Of a DNA stretch of 64,000 bases, positions 61,763-64,000 are shown in pieces; position 1 is the stretch's first letter; each line of letters opens with the position of its first letter. The stretch comes from Triplophysa rosa (taxonomy: Eukaryota; Chordata; Actinopteri; Cypriniformes; Nemacheilidae). Made by a program: the position numbers and the translations under genes. The notes beneath the pieces were generated by a model, which saw only the letters and a list, made by a program, of their open reading frames with translations, had not been told where the DNA came from and did not search any database. The stretch covers positions 31,869,174-31,933,173 of the forward strand of contig NC_079890.1 in assembly GCF_024868665.1 (NCBI RefSeq), given 5' to 3'.

Positions 61763-64000
61763 CCTTAAATTTTTTTTAGAGTGCAAGAATGCATGTTTGT
61801 GCTTATTTTTGAAAAGTAACCGTCAACCAGAACAAACAGATTAAATAAATGTGATCGTAGTGTTTTATATAAATAATCGAATAAATATTTATCTATACTT
61901 TATTCCATCTCTACTGTATATATTAATATGTATTTATAGTGTGAAGCTGCTTTGCATATTATGGGCAGAATTGTGAAAAGCACTAGAAATAAATTTGAAT
62001 TAAATAATAAACGCAACAGTAAATAAATACGTCAAGCAGTTGTTTTTTGTTCTCTTTATTATCATCTGTAATACACTAAATGTGACAAACTTGAACATGA
62101 ACTTTACTGGTTTACAATCCATAAGTCACAAAGATGTTATTTCTTTTATTTCTTTCCCATATAGACTCAAATGTTTATATGGAGAATAGCGAGTGAATGA
62201 GTTCATGATTTCAGATCCTGCATGGGCCTAGCAATAAAGGCAAAGACTTGATGGCACCCCATTTTACATTATACTCACTTCCAGCCTTTTACACACAGAC
62301 CTGACAGGGAATTGTTTTTAGGTGCATACAGTTCTACACTAATATGTTCTTTGTCTTTACCAGACAACAACACTTTCACATGCAGCTTCGGATGGTGACT
62401 GGATGCCACATTGACTAACAAACACATTCATCAATCAACCAATTAATTTGTCAGATTTATGATTTATGAGCTTGTAGAAAAAAGAAATCCCATAAAATGG
62501 TTGACAGTTTAGATGAATAATATTCATTCATGTTCCTTTACAGATTCTTTGTATTATTAAACTCTGCTAATTTACCCATGAAGAGTGTTTGTGTTGTGCA
62601 TGTCGGAAGGGAGCGTGGGATTTTATCATGTCTGCGCATCGGCGCGATGTCTGTGCACAGGAACAGGTGTTCAGCATTAAAGTATTTGTGTGTGTATGGG
62701 GGGGAGAGTGGGGTGAAAGGGGACTTTGATACAAAGAGAAAACAACGTCCTTGTCTTGAGAAGTGGCGTGCAGTGAGTTGTAGTGGTGGGGTGGGCAACC
62801 GGAGCGGGGGCGAGTGAATGGTCCACTCCTCCCCTGTGAACACTCAGGATTAGCTCCTTCACTTTCCCACAGACCAACCCCACTAAAACACACACGCACC
62901 CCTCCCGCTCGGCCAATTTGCATATGCCACAGACAAGGAAGGCAACAAACAAACTTCATATTGAGCCGTGACTGGCTATTCAATAGATCTCACCCTCGCA
63001 GACTCCCACAGCATCATTCTTGCATAGCCTTGGGTTTCTCCTTCAGCGTGTGGGGATGCTTTGTTCGGACGGGGATTTCTGTATGGTGCGTGAAGCACAG
63101 CATGCACGTAAACCGTAAAAAGGAGCGACGTGGAGATGAAAGCTAGCAGATGCTGACATGGAAAAGTGTGTATCCCCGCTATGATCATAGCAATTATGTT
63201 CTGTAGGAATGTGGATCTTGCGTACGCAGTATGGGTGGCTGAGAAGTGCAGGGACATGCAAGACAGGGGAACTTCGATCAAATTATACCTCATTACTTTT
63301 ACGGATCCATCCCTTTAATAGAACTGTCCAGTAATCACTAAACTATGCTTTTCCAACCCTGTTTTTCTCCCCCCCAACATTACTGTCTGCACGTGTAATG
63401 TTCTGTAGTCAGTGACGTCTTTAACATTGGGCGAACCCACACTCAATGCCTATTGTATTCAAGTATACAGCGATACATATACTGATGGTTAAGAACCACA
63501 GCTCTAAACACTGAAGCTCACCTTAAGTCTGTTTAACTGTAACATTACATTGGAGCAGTGCTGCCGCTGTGACTGCCAAGTTTCTATCAGGGCCTTGATT
63601 TATGATTCCTAAGACATTCCACAGCCTCAGGTGAGAACATTTAGCTGTTAGCGAAGTGAGGAGATGGAGAGGGTATTTCTCCCAAAATCAACCATTAGCT
63701 TCTTTTACACAGCTGCCGTGAGTCGTTGTAAATATACAACAGGCCTTTTGGTGATGCGGTGCTGTGATGTTTGATCAAAACCCCTGTGAAGAAACTGTGC
63801 AACAGCAGCAAGGAAATACTGAATGCTGGATGAGGGAATCATTTAAATAAAGAGAAAAGAAAACAGCACGTTAAGGGGATTTTGATGTTCCTACAAATAT
63901 AATTATGTATCAGCAGCTGAAACGTATACAGAAGTTGTCAAATTTATTTATATATGAAAAACACGAAAGTGAGATGTATAGTGACAGCAGATCAATATAT

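Larger units (their letters stand above)
59866..64000. other. Intergenic DNA downstream of nfib
   Basis: No gene was recognised. It contains a short palindromic element (60870-60990), a MITE fragment (61231-61480) and a tRNA-derived SINE (61517-61762). The rest is A/T-rich; around 62560-63250 it is GC-richer with overlapping short frames on both strands that look fortuitous. Confidence 0.7.

Overview
The window is the 3' two-thirds of a vertebrate nuclear factor I gene, read on the + strand, from a ray-finned fish. Ten coding exons between 31277 and 54201 splice in a consistent frame into the C-terminal 368 residues of an NFI-B protein, so I call it nfib (nfiba or nfibb cannot be told apart here). 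NFI-B rather than A, C or X is indicated by peptides such as [62 protein letters not shown] and LRICDW. The exon carrying the DNA-binding domain lies upstream of the window. A cyprinid-like teleost is suggested by the many short inverted-repeat elements of the AAAGGGATAGTTCACCC type, a palindromic CAGGGGTGTCC hAT element, a tRNA-derived SINE, L2/Rex-like LINE tails and dense CA/GA microsatellites.

Layout: 1-31276 is intron 2 (partial, no supported coding exon) with transposon debris: a MITE at 4317-4777, a Kolobok-like element with a broken THAP exon at 10498-11926, a cluster of LINE and MITE pieces at 12990-15925, a 193-bp hAT MITE with a perfect 8-bp target duplication at 22420-22612, and a hAT-like element at 26045-26990. 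Exons 3 to 8 lie at 31277-39071, the alternative exons 9 and 10 (82-bp intron between them) at 41674-41977, alternative exon 11 at 48237-48316, and terminal exon 12 starts at 54072. The 3' untranslated region runs to an AATAAA at 59839. From there to 64000 I see only intergenic DNA with repeats.

The protein part encoded here is the proline/serine-rich transactivation region and its alternative C termini. Exon phases allow exons 9-10 and 11 to be skipped, and exon 12 can be read in two frames. Entered in phase 2 from exon 11 it gives the SPGTWASL...LQAESSN tail; entered in phase 0 from exon 8 or 10 it begins with the classical NFI ending SWYLG. In this genome the expected TAG straight after SWYLG is GAG, so that frame continues 27 residues to another stop. 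That change is silent in the other frame. This is the most striking observation; next are a consensus splice donor inside exon 5 that would give an immediate stop, a tandem NAGNAG acceptor at exon 7, and a 60-bp (GA)30 run starting inside the donor site of intron 6. I found no operon, CRISPR array, functional tRNA/rRNA or second protein-coding gene.
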